DNA of 64,000 nucleotides from Megamerina dolium (lineage: Eukaryota > Arthropoda > Insecta > Diptera > Megamerinidae). Where the stretch lies: the NCBI GenBank assembly GCA_963854835.1, contig OY978526.1, positions 18,897,868 through 18,961,867 on the forward strand. The letters run 5' to 3'. The notes beneath the pieces were generated by a model. The model worked only from the letters and a program-made list of their open reading frames with translations, was not told the DNA's origin and searched no databases. The position numbers were made by a program, and so were the translations under genes. This document shows, in pieces, positions 42,701 through 54,700 of the stretch (positions are counted from its first letter, which is position 1; every line of letters begins with the position of its first letter).

Positions 42701-43323
42701 CCACCGGCACCACCGGCACCGCCGCCACGTCTTTGACCATTGCCAGCTCCATTACGATGGCCATTTTTATTATGTTGTACTTGACCGCCTGAGCCATTTC
42801 CCGATGATGATTTCTCACCACCAACTGGACCATTATTACCTTCACGTGGTTTCTCTTTGCGTGCTTTTTTGCGATCACGCCGATGGTGTGAAATTACTGG
42901 CACAAAATCAGCATTATCATCAATTTCAGAAGAGTTCTCAGCGGTAATATCAACATTGGCAGATCGTTTTTCACCAGCGGCAACAACAGAAGACACGGCT
43001 TCAGTATTCGTTGCGGGTGGTCCTACATCGTGTGAGGCTTCAGCAGCGGCAGCTTCTTCGCTCCAAGATTTCATGCTTTTCAGATTCGGTTGATTCTCCT
43101 TATTATCAGAGTCGACAGTAGGCGTTTTTGCTGATGCTGCAGCAGCAGCAGCAGCAGCAGTAACACCGGCAACGCCTTTTTTTGGCGCATCTAAATTCTT
43201 ATGCAGCACATTAGCATAAGAAGCACTTGCAGCACCGTTACCAGTTGCAGTAGCGACCGGTGTAGCGGTGGTAGCGCTCGTTGTTGTTGTGGTTGTTGTT
43301 GAAGTTCCTTCTTTCGTTGACAT
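10492..43323 (-). CDS. larp: La-related protein 1 (Larp), six coding exons
   Basis: Larp1 binds 5'TOP mRNAs and poly(A)-binding protein and controls stability and translation of ribosomal-protein messages in the cytoplasm. The coding exons, in transcript order, are 43323-42370, 15946-15646, 15146-15076, 15004-13941, 13832-11467 and 11393-10492. All splice phases agree, and the total of 5,658 bases encodes 1,885 residues. That is longer than the Drosophila protein as I remember it, mainly because of homopeptide tracts. The La motif lies at about residues 794-865 ([18 protein letters not shown] across exons 4/5). The C-terminal DM15 repeats, the cap/TOP-binding region, are at about 1475-1625. 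N-terminal motifs include SYANVL and [17 protein letters not shown]. The gene is divergent from the Gfat2-like gene. The 26.4-kb first coding intron is filled with mobile elements. The start is the only in-frame ATG opening exon 1, in context AAAC-ATG. Confidence 0.93.
11467..13832 (-). CDS. larp: larp coding exon 5 (La motif to DM15 repeats)
   Basis: Acceptor CACTGTAAAC on the plus strand reads as TTTACAG-TG, with the exon starting at 13832; donor G|GTAAGT at 11467. The exon completes the La motif ([20 protein letters not shown]) and adjoining [19 protein letters not shown] long Ser/Thr/Asn/Gln-rich linker follows, then an acidic block ([19 protein letters not shown]) with [15 protein letters not shown] and [20 protein letters not shown]. 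The first DM15 repeats ([49 protein letters not shown]) come next. The 107-base upstream intron is short, as is usual in flies. Confidence 0.92.
13941..15004 (-). CDS. larp: larp coding exon 4 (region before the La motif)
   Basis: Acceptor TTTTTTAG|GCTAGT at 15004, donor AT|GTAAGT at 13941. It opens [21 protein letters not shown] Ser/Thr/Ala-rich stretch follows, then [19 protein letters not shown], an Arg/Gly-rich region ([18 protein letters not shown]), and [15 protein letters not shown]... ending IRKQ. That last part precedes the La motif directly. The intron to exon 3 is 71 bases. Confidence 0.88.
15076..15146 (-). CDS. larp: larp coding exon 3 (micro-exon)
   Basis: A 71-base exon with acceptor ACAG|TTGTG and donor AAA|GTAAGT. 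With the preceding split codon it reads [18 protein letters not shown] then KKVNQK, a conserved basic segment just ahead of the ASDFSN..WPMLIG sequence in exon 4. It is too short to appear as an open frame and was located by splice signals and frame. Confidence 0.85.
15147..15645 (-). other. larp intron between exons 2 and 3
   Basis: A 499-base intron, longer than its 71-107-base neighbours. About a third of it is the small inverted-repeat element at 15431-15605. No coding sequence. Confidence 0.7.
15431..15605. mobile_element. Small inverted-repeat element (MITE-like) in a larp intron
   Basis: The left end reads TTAGGGTGGTTCAA and the reverse complement of the right end reads TTAGGGCGGATCAA, two mismatches in 14. 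The body is AT-rich and non-coding, about 175 bases long. The flanks are TATA-rich, so the target duplication cannot be fixed. Confidence 0.6.
15646..15946 (-). CDS. larp: larp coding exon 2 (polyQ / polyN / Ala-rich)
   Basis: Acceptor AG at 15948-15947, donor G|GTAAGT at 15646/15645; starts in phase 0 and ends in phase 1. The 100 residues are almost all low complexity: ISKQQ..., [16 protein letters not shown], long Gln runs, Asn runs, and Ala/Thr stretches ending TTITTV. It has no structured domain, and length variation between individuals is expected at the opa repeats. The opposite-strand open frame across it is just the complement of the CAG/CAA runs. Confidence 0.8.
16549..17022 (+). repeat. 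5' LTR
   Basis: 474 bases, TGTCTACGCC...CATACACA. It carries a (CT)n run at about 16733-16748 and two AATAAA signals (near 16752 and 16827). The same sequence at 21803-22276 has the same length, and I saw no difference between them. Confidence 0.93.
17028..17044 (+). promoter_or_regulatory. Primer-binding site, tRNA-Tyr type
   Basis: TGGTCCTTCGAGCCGGA begins five bases after the 5' LTR. Its reverse complement, TCCGGCTCGAAGGACCA, equals the 3' end plus CCA of eukaryotic tRNA-Tyr as I know it. All 17 bases fit. Confidence 0.75.
17045..18513 (+). other. Untranslated leader of the LTR element
   Basis: About 1.5 kb between the primer site and gag. No recognisable ORF. A TATAAATA motif lies at 17825-17832 and the sequence GAAATACTTTCC occurs twice (17090-17101 and 17131-17142). 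Possible packaging or internal promoter function is not demonstrable from sequence. Confidence 0.5.
18514..20601 (+). CDS. Gag-like protein of the LTR element, 695 aa, two zinc-knuckle arrays
   Basis: A capsid-type structural protein that would package element RNA. The order resembles insect BEL/Pao Gag. It has a coiled N-terminal region (about 1-105), then the segment around [19 protein letters not shown] and [16 protein letters not shown] (130-175) that is typical of this family, and an alpha-helical capsid-like part to about 310. The first cysteine/histidine array is at about 353-421 ([40 protein letters not shown]). A second array of the same layout lies at about 543-610 ([40 protein letters not shown]). 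The frame is intact and closed by TAA, so pol is not fused to it. The start chosen is the first ATG; a second ATG lies two codons later. Confidence 0.82.
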   Translation: MKMSALKLFNAAAEEIIDFKTNFQTVFADIHDRFFLEAQEKEFQALWNECKDAYFSIGRDDVGDGFVQIKETYKRCKTAYVQCFSAINAQLHELDAKVANPASSTPPAEGPSHNYSFPAVQLPPCDTPCFSGDYVSWPSFRDMFTALYRNNPRLSPVEKLYHLLQKTSGEAYSIIKSTPLTNDGFSIAWQNLEERFENTRILINIQLKTLFNLQPIVQETGSHIKRLQRTINDCIINLKLLNVDTSHWDAIVVYLCSTKLPDTTLCLWEQSIKDKRKIPNWSDFVAFLTERFQTLESVLDIRSGSRQPSQPQNRQFNQAPNRQPGLLESFKRHTTTPANSRRLNTFHTTIAHHNCPLCRKAHSLRVCSEFLKLSVDKRLSIVKRNKLCTNCFANSHDIGNCTSRFTCSACRKRHHSLLHRLHNTFSTSRNPFTITTPTAPSVVVSRQSSDPQRQAVTNEKQHTPSISSIHSEKNREKQCHKRILSFYTEIKRCQFPNSSNSSFGGSCDMYQTGSNKQHYSKTPGNFNSNEKSIDSSDGISTKACCQLCRGNHHLRTCTKLSKLTVYERISLVRKCNLCVNCLATSHTLTECHSKFSCRICGRRHHSVLHRLPQNPNIKHNRQDFQTSSRTEKLRSSRSCQSKMQLPSEKSTTSTPSKEVFSTRHSSFISDINRTRIPKHSIQPNIAPTNLLEWKR
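20602..21802 (+). other. Region after gag: decayed or absent pol
   Basis: About 1.2 kb with stops in all forward frames. The frame near 21230-21310 reads [20 protein letters not shown], which loosely resembles the W-x-x-W-x-x-E-Y-L pattern at the C-terminus of BEL/Pao integrases. Downstream are TCAACATTCA-type repeats (21389-21515) and a (CT)n tract (21724-21754) before the polypurine tract. Confidence 0.45.
21789..21802 (+). promoter_or_regulatory. Polypurine tract
   Basis: CAAGGGGGGCGGAA abuts the TG of the 3' LTR, the expected position for plus-strand priming. Confidence 0.8.
21803..22276 (+). repeat. 3' LTR
   Basis: Matches 16549-17022 over its full length. It is followed by GTGAT (22277-22281), the duplicated target sequence. 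Confidence 0.93.
22277..24659. other. larp intron, no feature recognised
   Basis: AT-rich. Contains (GTAG)n at 23396-23418, (ACTT)n at 24232-24250 and (ACT)n at 24414-24436. Short frames such as 22455-22652 and 22885-23214 show hydrophobic, AT-driven composition and no domain. Confidence 0.45.
24660..25920 (+). repeat. ~153-bp repeat, array B
   Basis: About eight tandem monomers, each with a CGCCTACCTCCCATACAAA core (near 24795, 24946, 25420, 25568, 25721 and others). Three adjacent cores at 25408, 25561 and 25714 are exactly 153 bases apart and nearly identical over their full length. The array opens after a CTGTCTGTCGGTTGG sequence at about 24669-24683, comparable with GTCCGTCTGTCTGTC at the start of array E. 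Confidence 0.8.
25921..27908. other. larp intron, AT-rich
   Basis: No gene recognised. It includes poly(A/T) tracts and a (CTA)n run at 27706-27740. A short GC-rich patch (27150-27180) contains a good minus-strand splice donor. Confidence 0.4.
27909..28680 (+). repeat. ~150-bp repeat, array C with its left end
   Basis: Begins CAAGTCGGTCTAAACTC...ATTATACCCCGCA (27909-27943). This is roughly the reverse complement of the right end of array E (51281-51314, GCAGGGTATAAT...GCCGACTGT). Four to five plus-oriented monomers follow, with CCATACAAA cores at about 28093, 28253, 28448 and 28600. Confidence 0.7.
28681..30849. other. larp intron, no feature recognised
   Basis: AT-rich sequence. A ~75-base segment (TCAAATAGAACA...TTCATATATAATAAATATG) is repeated at about 29730-29790 and 29808-29872. 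No coding sequence supported. Confidence 0.4.
30930..32640 (-). repeat. ~150-bp repeat, array D (inverted)
   Basis: About eleven monomers in the opposite orientation to arrays B and C; the core appears as TTTGTATGGGAGGTAGGCG (near 31044, 31197, 31352, 31505, 31975, 32116, 32260, 32404, 32549). Three near-identical 144-bp copies at 32050-32470 happen to be a multiple of three, which is why an open frame of 137 codons runs through them. Confidence 0.8.
32641..33971. other. larp intron, no feature recognised
   Basis: AT-rich, with (CA)n at 33144-33166 and a (TA)n run at 33488-33503. No coding sequence supported. Confidence 0.4.
33990..34300 (-). pseudogene. N-terminal mariner transposase fragment (inner element)
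   Basis: The minus-strand frame from about 34269 reads [20 protein letters not shown], then [20 protein letters not shown] and [18 protein letters not shown], the paired helix-turn-helix DNA-binding part of a mariner transposase. The frame then runs into the terminal repeats. The catalytic domain is missing. Confidence 0.8.
33998..34536 (-). mobile_element. Inner mariner (Mos1/mauritiana-type ends), deleted
   Basis: The left end CCAGGTGTATAAGCTTAAAT (33998 on) is the reverse complement of the right end (to 34536) with one mismatch over 23 bases. TA is on both sides (33996-33997, 34537-34538). The CCAGGTGTA ends resemble those of the mauritiana subfamily. At 539 bp only the N-terminal part of the transposase frame remains. 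It sits about 26 bases inside the outer mariner. Confidence 0.88.
34653..35510 (+). pseudogene. Mariner transposase pseudogene (outer element)
   Basis: Frame 1 (34653-35030) begins [16 protein letters not shown]. Part of the first helix-turn-helix is missing. It then has [20 protein letters not shown] and FVTMDET, containing the first catalytic aspartate. A frame change follows near 35030-35100. The second frame (35108-35506) reads [31 protein letters not shown] (second aspartate) and [11 protein letters not shown] (third). The sequence resembles irritans-subfamily mariners. Everything needed is present except the deleted N-terminal segment and the shifted frame. Confidence 0.85.
35603..37299. 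other. larp intron, no feature recognised
   Basis: AT-rich; short frames at 36009-36191 and 36277-36516 show no domain. Confidence 0.4.
37310..37790 (-). mobile_element. LINE 3' fragment (RNase H / zinc-knuckle end)
   Basis: The minus strand reads, in broken frames from about 37740 to 37330, [18 protein letters not shown] sequence, [20 protein letters not shown] sequence, then [20 protein letters not shown] and [18 protein letters not shown] motifs. Those are the C-terminal zinc-knuckle end common to Jockey/R1-type LINEs. It is 5'-truncated and has at least two frame breaks. Confidence 0.7.
37791..39940. other. larp intron, no feature recognised
   Basis: AT-rich. Frames at 39342-39539 and 39558-39872 have no domain and are probably chance. 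The CAA run at 39786-39801 is simple sequence. Confidence 0.4.
39975..40240 (+). mobile_element. Short LINE remnant
   Basis: TTCTACGCAAAATCTTTGGA and the following CCTATTTGCGTTGGTG (39984-40019) match, with two differences, the reverse complement of about 5582-5617 inside the LINE fragment at 5.3-5.8 kb. This corresponds to the protein motif [11 protein letters not shown]. The match fades after about 40030, so only a small piece is certain. Confidence 0.5.
40241..42369. other. larp intron adjoining coding exon 1
   Basis: AT-rich, with a nine-base G run at 42083-42091 after a T run. No coding sequence supported. Confidence 0.4.
42370..43323 (-). CDS. larp: larp coding exon 1 (N-terminus)
   Basis: Encodes residues 1-318. 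It begins MSTKEGTS with a Thr/Ala-rich stretch. It then has [25 protein letters not shown] and [18 protein letters not shown], followed by Gly/Asn/Arg-rich RGG-like sequence and ends NAWK. The donor is AAG|GTGAGT at 42370/42369, phase 0. The SYANVL and FVPV...HHRRDRKK motifs tie this distant exon to Larp: the next exon continues in frame, and the short third exon carries the strongly Larp-like [20 protein letters not shown] segment. Confidence 0.88.
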
Positions 43324-43517
43324 GTTTGATATGGCGTTTCGAATGTTCGAATTTCTAGAGAACAGGCGTATTGAAGGACGCTAGTTACTCCAGAAGTTGT
43401 TTTTAGACGTAATGGAAACTCTTGAATGCTTCCTTGCCTATTTAGTTGTGTAAATACAATTAGTGTGTGTGTGTGTCTCTGTGTATTGTTGGCTGGCTCT
43501 TTGTAGACGCGTTGAAA
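43324..43517 (-). other. Probable 5' UTR exon part of larp
   Basis: On the minus strand TTTCTTACTTTTAG precedes 43517, a good acceptor 194 bases above the larp ATG. A matching donor, TTG|GTGCGTAT, lies at 44619/44618, so a leading non-coding exon in about 44620-45060 is plausible. This rests on splice signals only. Confidence 0.35.
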
Positions 43518-47997
<4,480 letters not shown>

Positions 47998-49180
47998 AGT
48001 GGTGTAGGGGATGATAAAATTTACTTTACGATTTAAAGTGAAATTTTTTATACTTAAATACATTGGTTAAACAAAATTTATTATTTTCAACAAAAGTATT
48101 ACATGGATATTTTTAACTGGTGAATTTCATGGTGAATCAAAAATGATTTTCAGATGTTTAAGCATTTCTTTTAAAAGCTACAAAACCAAATTATTGTTAT
48201 GTTTATTGCTTTATTTAGTATATGTGTCGATGTACAGCCATTTTATATAAATATATATTGTTTTATTCAAACTTAAGTTATTTCTTGCTTACTGAGGATT
48301 TTGTGCCATTTAAAATTACAAAAAATTATTCTGGTTGGTTTAAAATGTTAATCCAATCAAATTGCGATATCTCTAATACTATTATCAAGACGTCATACAA
48401 ATATTCTCTAGCTTTCAGACACATTTTGTATAGTTCGGAAGGAATGTTGTTGTTGTATCAGCAAAAATACGGAAATGCTTTGCTTAGTTCCCGTACATAG
48501 CAATTCCATATTCTAATGAGTTGAATGGAATTTGATCGACCACGTGGTCGAGTGCTTCTTGGGTAGCAAAGGAAAATTGTAACTCCCGCTTTTGCCGTAC
48601 CTCTACTAACATGCATAATTAGATTTGTTATATTGAAAGGAGTAATTTTTTTTAAACTTCAAACGCTGTTTGTCTCAATTTGACTCAATTTTTAATGGAT
48701 CCTTATATTTTCGTTAGTTTGTTAGTTAGTTAAATCGTATATGAAATTCATATTTTATGTGTTCTATTTTTAACAGTAGATGGCTCTTAAAGGTTGTACA
48801 ATAAATATAAGTACAATGTCACATAAACATAATTTGAAATGAGATGCGCTTAAATAATTAAATAATTTTTTTATGGAAATGCTATATTTCTGTAGCCGCA
48901 CCTTTTTAGCATTTTTCTTTAAATCTTAAGAGGATAAACATGATTCATTGAAAATAAGATATCCCAAGTTTTCTCTTCTCACAATACCCAATTGTATATG
49001 TTTTACAGCACGAAATATCCAAGACTTTTTTTGCGGACAAAATATGTATATGAAGAGTTTACACAGCATCTTTCAACGGGAGGTATCCTTTTAAATCTTT
49101 TTTAAATGCAATATTTTTGTGCAAAAAAGCTTATGATTTTATTTTTGTCGCAAGTACAAACTGCGAGTTTAGTAATGGAA
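47998..49180. other. Intergenic region after the Gfat2-like gene
   Basis: Includes its 3' UTR, end not defined. The frame at 48222-48500 has no domain. A perfect 16-bp palindrome lies at 48536-48551. Otherwise AT-rich. Confidence 0.4.
48536..48551. promoter_or_regulatory. 16-bp palindrome with CACGTG core
   Basis: TCGACCACGTGGTCGA is perfectly self-complementary and centred on the E-box CACGTG. It might bind a bHLH factor, or be a piece of a repeat, since CACGTGGTCGACC occurs at 40081-40093 too. Function not shown. Confidence 0.3.
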
Positions 49181-49189
49181 TACAATATC

Positions 49190-49400
49190 TGCCAAAGGTA
49201 AGTCGCGACTCTTCTTGTATATGGCCGTTATTTTGATGAAATTTTTCATCATATTTTCGCATAATTTCGACTGCATTTTGCGAATCCCAGTTCTAGTATT
49301 GCTTCAATATTTGCAGGAGCATTGGCGTAGACTTTATCTTTAACGTAGCCCTAAAGGAAAATACGAATGGTGTTAAGTCACCAATGAAAGTCTCCATTAC
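49190..49400 (-). pseudogene. C-terminal transposase remnant
   Basis: On the minus strand, from about 49375 to 49260, one frame reads FL, a stop where Trp is expected, then GYVKDKVYANAPANIEAI and further degenerate sequence. The F-L-W-G-Y-(V/L)-K pattern followed by V-Y-A and I-E occurs near the C-terminus of an insect Tc1/mariner-related transposase group. Only this piece is recognisable; family assignment is uncertain. Confidence 0.45.
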
Positions 49401-49918
49401 GAGAAATCACAATTCCAGGAAATTCTTTTTACTCTCAAAACATGTAAAATACATATTTGTAAAGCATATATAACAGGGCATCTTCACAGACAAAAGTTTT
49501 TATCCTTATAATGTTATCAGGCAATATATTGCCAATGGAGACAGGATAAATATTGCCGCCATGAATTTCAATGTTTTTGTTTTGCTTTTTTCTCTTCAAA
49601 TAAACGACTATTTGAGGGTCCTACGTGTATTGCATATTGCTCAAACAAAGCAATAATTATCAGAGCAATTATCTTGACAAATATTGCCTGCCATGGACTG
49701 CCAGTTTGCTAATTATTTTTTTTTTCTTTTTCGCTTTCCTTCATCAACATTTTGCAGTGTTTTTAGGAAGTGGCGTAATATAAAAAGGCAAAATGAATAT
49801 TTGAAGTACATATTCTCAAATACTTTACTTCCATTCGATAATGTTGACATTCTGTTCATTCTCTGAAAAGAAAACGTTCACTCCACTCCATTCTATTTCT
49901 ATTGTATCCGTTCTAATG

Positions 49919-49995
49919 TGGGTGCTGTAGCTCAGTGGTTAAGCCGTTGGCCTTCTAATCTGTAGGTCAAAATACAAAATTTAATATCGAAAAGA
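49919..49995 (+). mobile_element. Partial tRNA-derived SINE head
   Basis: GGTGCTGTAGCTCAGTGG TTAAGCC and CCTTCTAATCTGTAGGTC match the heads of the SINEs at 60114 and 61407. The B-box segment is missing, and the copy then reads AAATTTAATATCGAAAAGA before ending where repeat array E begins. The tRNA-like part has a TCT anticodon-loop triplet but cannot fold as a real tRNA. Confidence 0.7.
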
Positions 49996-51314
49996 CCGTC
50001 CGTCTGTCTGTCACCTGGCTGGTTCGCACGATAACTTGAGTAAATATTGAGCTATTTCGATGAAATTTGGCATAAGTAATCTATGATCCAAGAGTACGGA
50101 GGGGATTAATATTGGGCATGATCGGTCAATAACCACGCCCACACCAAGCATTCAAAGCGACTAACCTCGAAATTTTCAAAATCTTTAACTTGCTATAATT
50201 CACATAATATACCACTTGAGACAACAATATTTGGCACATAGACTTATATTACACTACTATATAACCTCGCCAAAAGTGGTTGAGCCACGCCTACTTTTTA
50301 GCGTAGCTCTCATACAAAGCGTCTGTACTTCTTTAAAATTGAAACAGCTGTAACTTCTACAATCTTCCGTCCAGAATAACCATAACTGACACTTAGATTA
50401 ACATGGTAGTCGGAAATAATATGGCAGAAAATCAGTGTGCCACGCCCACTCCTTTTTGGGTGTCCCATACAAAGTTACGGAAATTAAAAAAAATGTTACC
50501 GGTTATAACTTGCAAACTATTCAGCGTAGAATAACGAGATTTAAGGTGTGGATTACTATTGTACAAGCAACTAGGCTCACAGAAAATGGGCGCACCACCC
50601 CCAGTGTTTATCGTAGCCCCCATACAAATTTTAAATTGAAATTGAAACTTCGGCAATCTTCTGTCTAGAGTAACCATAATTGACACTTAAATTAATATCG
50701 GCAAAAATCTGGCAGAAAATCAGTGTGCCACGCCCAATCCTTCACGAGTCTCCCATACAAAGTCAAGGGAATTAAACTAAAACTTTTAAGCTCCATAACT
50801 TACAAACCATTTAGCGTAGGACAACGAGATTTAAGGTATGGATTAGTATTATACGAGCAACTAGACTCACTTGAAATGGGCGCGCCACTCCCACTGTTTA
50901 TCGTAGCCCCCATACAAATTTTAAATTGGAACAGCTGTAACTTCGGCAATCTTCTTAATTTAGCGTAGGACAACCAAATTTAAGGTGTGGATTGATATTG
51001 AAAACTTAATTAGATATACCAGAAAGAGATACGTCACGCCCACTTTTTATATAGCTTCCGTACAAAGTCTCGGATTTATCTTAAACTTTAAAACACCCAT
51101 AACTTACTAATTAATACGCCTAGGGCAACCCATTGCAACCTATGTAGTTTAGTATTATAGGCAGAAATTGATCCTCCAAAATTGGTGAGGTACGCCTGCT
51201 TCTTAATGTAGGTCCTATACAAAGTAGTGGAAGAAAAGGATGGATATACGAGCAAACTTTTTATATATACCTCTACATATGCAGGGTATAATTTGGTCGG
51301 CCCCAGCCGACTGT
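49996..51314 (+). repeat. Dispersed repeat, array E, with right end
   Basis: Opens CCGTCCGTCTGTCTGTC. It then carries about six monomers of a related type with AACCACGCCCAC, (T)AGCGTAGC and CCATACAAA motifs (near 50130, 50300, 50460, 50620, 50745 and 50915). It closes with GCAGGGTATAATTTGGTCGG at 51281-51300 and CCCCAGCCGACTGT at 51301-51314. The closing sequence is the inverse of the opening of array C. Confidence 0.7.
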
Positions 51315-51739
51315 AAGGAGATTTTTTTGCATTACTTTACTTTCTGTTACCTTACGTGTTTGCTAATCGCACTATAATCCGTAAAACAGATTATTAAGTG
51401 GCTTTTGTGTGTGCTAAAATATTACATTACATTACATTATCATATAATCGTCTGCATAACATAGCCCTAACCACAATGTGTGTCTCCTATATTTTCATCG
51501 TAGCGGTCGCTGTATATTGTATGACGACTCTGTTTTTCTTGCAAATGGCAATGTCAAAGTACATATTGACAGTAGAAAAAAAATGGCTTACATTTTTCCT
51601 ATAAGTAGTTTTATTGGCCCTAATTAATCGTGTGTGTGATGTGAAAATTTAGAAAATACAAATAAGTGGATTTATTAGAGACAATAAATATTGATAAATT
51701 GAAAATATAAACAATTGTTGGCATAGTCACTAAAGCAAT
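51315..51739. other. Upstream region of Moca-cyp
   Basis: AT-rich; no core promoter element is clearly positioned. The frame at 51398-51604 has no domain. Confidence 0.4.
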
Positions 51740-54700
51740 ATGACTGTAAGTGATGCGCATCCAAAAAGTGCAACGCGATCACGATGTTTCTTTGATGTTG
51801 CACTTGGCGGTCTGCCGGTGGGAAGAATTGTCTTTGAACTATTCAATGATGTGGCACCGAAGACAGCAGAAAATTTTCGCGCATTATGTACCGGTGAAAA
51901 GGGCGTAGGCTTAGTAACGGGAAAACAGCTACATTATAAGAATGTGATTTTTCATCGCGTGGTTAAGGATTTTATGATACAAGCGGGTGATTTCTCTGCG
52001 GGAAATGGGACTGGCGGGGAATCAATTTACGGTGGCACTTTTGAAGGTACATATAAAAATTGCAATATTCGTCTAGATTGGCATGTATAACAGTAATATA
52101 TTTACTATTTACGGTATATTTTTTCTAGACGAAGTCTTTGAAATGAAGCATGATCGACCGTTTTTACTTTCCATGGCAAATCGTGGAAAGAACACAAACG
52201 GTTCACAATTTTTTATGTAAGTACCACAATTCGCTCTTAGCACGCATTATATCCGACGATGCTATTCTTCATAATATAATATTAATAAATCGGTTTCTTT
52301 GCAGCATTTTTTATATATGTATGTGATAATTATATGTCCTTTATACTCATTGATTTCTAAAAACCGAAAAAGAAAATATTTGTTCATTATTACTATTATT
52401 ATTATTGTTGATTTTGTTATCTAGCAAAGCCCATCACAAATAAAAACGCCACATAATAGTAGGCGTACGCTGGATACGTACGCAATACATCACAAAGGGT
52501 TACCATAGCATCATCATCATTTTTGCACATCGCCAATTGGACACGATTGATTGTGATGCACTCGATTGACGATGTTGTCACATAGCCTCACTAGCCACTA
52601 GTATTCGAAGAACATATAACAAAACTAGCATTCGAAATGCCTGCGTGCCTAATCGCTTCTATGCGTCTATCAACCATAATAGAATCGTATTCTTCCTCTT
52701 CCTCCATATCATATGATGCCATGTGACGAACGATATATAAAGCCGATAACGAAGCATTTAGTATCATAGAATTTTACTTTGTTGTTGTGTTGCACAAACC
52801 AAACCAAACAAAACAAAAACAAAATCAATCAAACTCTTCCAACATAACCAGAAGTATTCAAAAGTGTAAAGAATATTTTTCTCTTCTTCTGTCTTTTATT
52901 ATAGTACTACACAGCCTGCTCCTCATTTGGACAAGTAAGTGTTGACACGTTGTTTCTCCTTAATATGGACTATATATGATTGTTGGTTTTTTTTTATTTC
53001 TTTATTTTCCAGCGTTCACGTTGTTTTCGGTCATGTTATTTCGGGACAAGATCTAGTACGCCAATTGGAAGATTTACCAGTTGATCGAAATTCAAGACCT
53101 TTACAGGATGCCACTATTTTAAATTGCGGTGAATTAGTACGACAAGTTAAGGGTAATTAATGAATTGATTTGACATTTGTTGCCATAGAAATTATGAACG
53201 AAATTGTATCTCATCATTTCAGCCAAAAAGGAGAAAAAGAAGAAGAAACGTGTTGCTTCTTCAGCTGAAGAAAATTCCGGAAGCGATGCGGAGCCAGAAA
53301 AGCATTCTAAACGTAAAGAGAAAAAGAAGAAAAAGGATCGCAAACGTTCCAAATCAAATGATAAACCAGATATGTATGTCTTTCTCTTTCAAACTGACGA
53401 ATTAAACATGTTAAATGAGCTAAGTGAATCAAGTGAAATGAGCAAAACCAGTTCGTAAACACAATTGAGATTTGGTATTAAATAATTTGATATCATATAA
53501 AGCCAGTTTGGCTCAGGATTGTATTCGAATGCATTCGATGGGATATTTTTTTATTTTTTTACTTTAACTGAACGGAATCATATAACTATATACATCGAAC
53601 AGGTTTAAAATTGGCAACTATTGTTTTGTTGTCATAGTAATTTTCTAATAATAATAATTATGTTTTGGAAATATAATTCCAATGTAATATGAATGTAATT
53701 CAGTGTGGATGTTCATTTGTAAGATAATATTTTATTTCTCTAAACCAGTTCAAAGGAGTCAGTTTGAAGATATCATTTTGCATACAAGTATAAACTGTTC
53801 ATTATACTGGTAATTGAAAAACTATTTTTTATATTGATAGCTCGGAAGATGAGAAAAATGGTTGCGAAGAAGGTGAGGTTACAGAGGAAGGTGAATTGCA
53901 TCCATTGGCATCGGTTACAAAAATTGATCCCGATGAAATACCAGAAGTAATTATAATAATTAGTGTATATCAAATAAATTTACATACATATTTTTCTAAT
54001 TTTAGGTTTCAAATAAGTTTCTAATGCGTTCGGAACGAGTCAATCGTTCACGTGAGAAAGAGCAGAGACGACGTTCGAGATCACGTGATGATCGCATACA
54101 TGACAATCGCAATAATTTTGGATGGTCAAAAAGGCATGTTCCAACATCACGTAGCGGACGTATTATAAAAGGGCGCGGTGTATTTGTAAGTGAATTTAAG
54201 CTTATTTCAAGTGTAAGTGTATATCTACATGAAGTTTCTTTTCTTTCATATTTACATATATTAGCGTTTTCGGACACCTTCACGCAGTCGTTCTCGAAGT
54301 ACAACACCGCCACATTGGAAGCGTGCTCAGAATCGTACAATCAAACTATCTGATTTGGAACGCATCGAAGAAGAGAAGTCAATGCGCGAAACCGAGATCA
54401 AGAGACGTGAAGTTGAGCGTAAAAAGCGGCATGAGGAAATGTCTAAGGATCCGAAAAAATCGTTCTATGAGCTACCGCATGCGAGCTCATACGGAGGCAA
54501 AGGAATTGAAAGAGATTCCCCAAGTAAAAATGAAAAGCCTCGACGTAATGACTCTGACCGCTCTGAAAGAGAGTATGATCGTGAACCACGCAAAGACAAA
54601 GAAAGAAAGGAAGAGGTGCGAGAGAGAGATCGCAGAGAAGAGAAACGCGAAAGAGAAGTGGAGAAAAAAGAGAGTGGCACCAGTGACGAACGTAAGAACA

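Noticed and set aside
42471..42947. Val-rich and His-rich frames in and opposite larp exon 1
   Set aside because: Shadows of the Gly-rich GGT/GGN repeat in the Larp frame.
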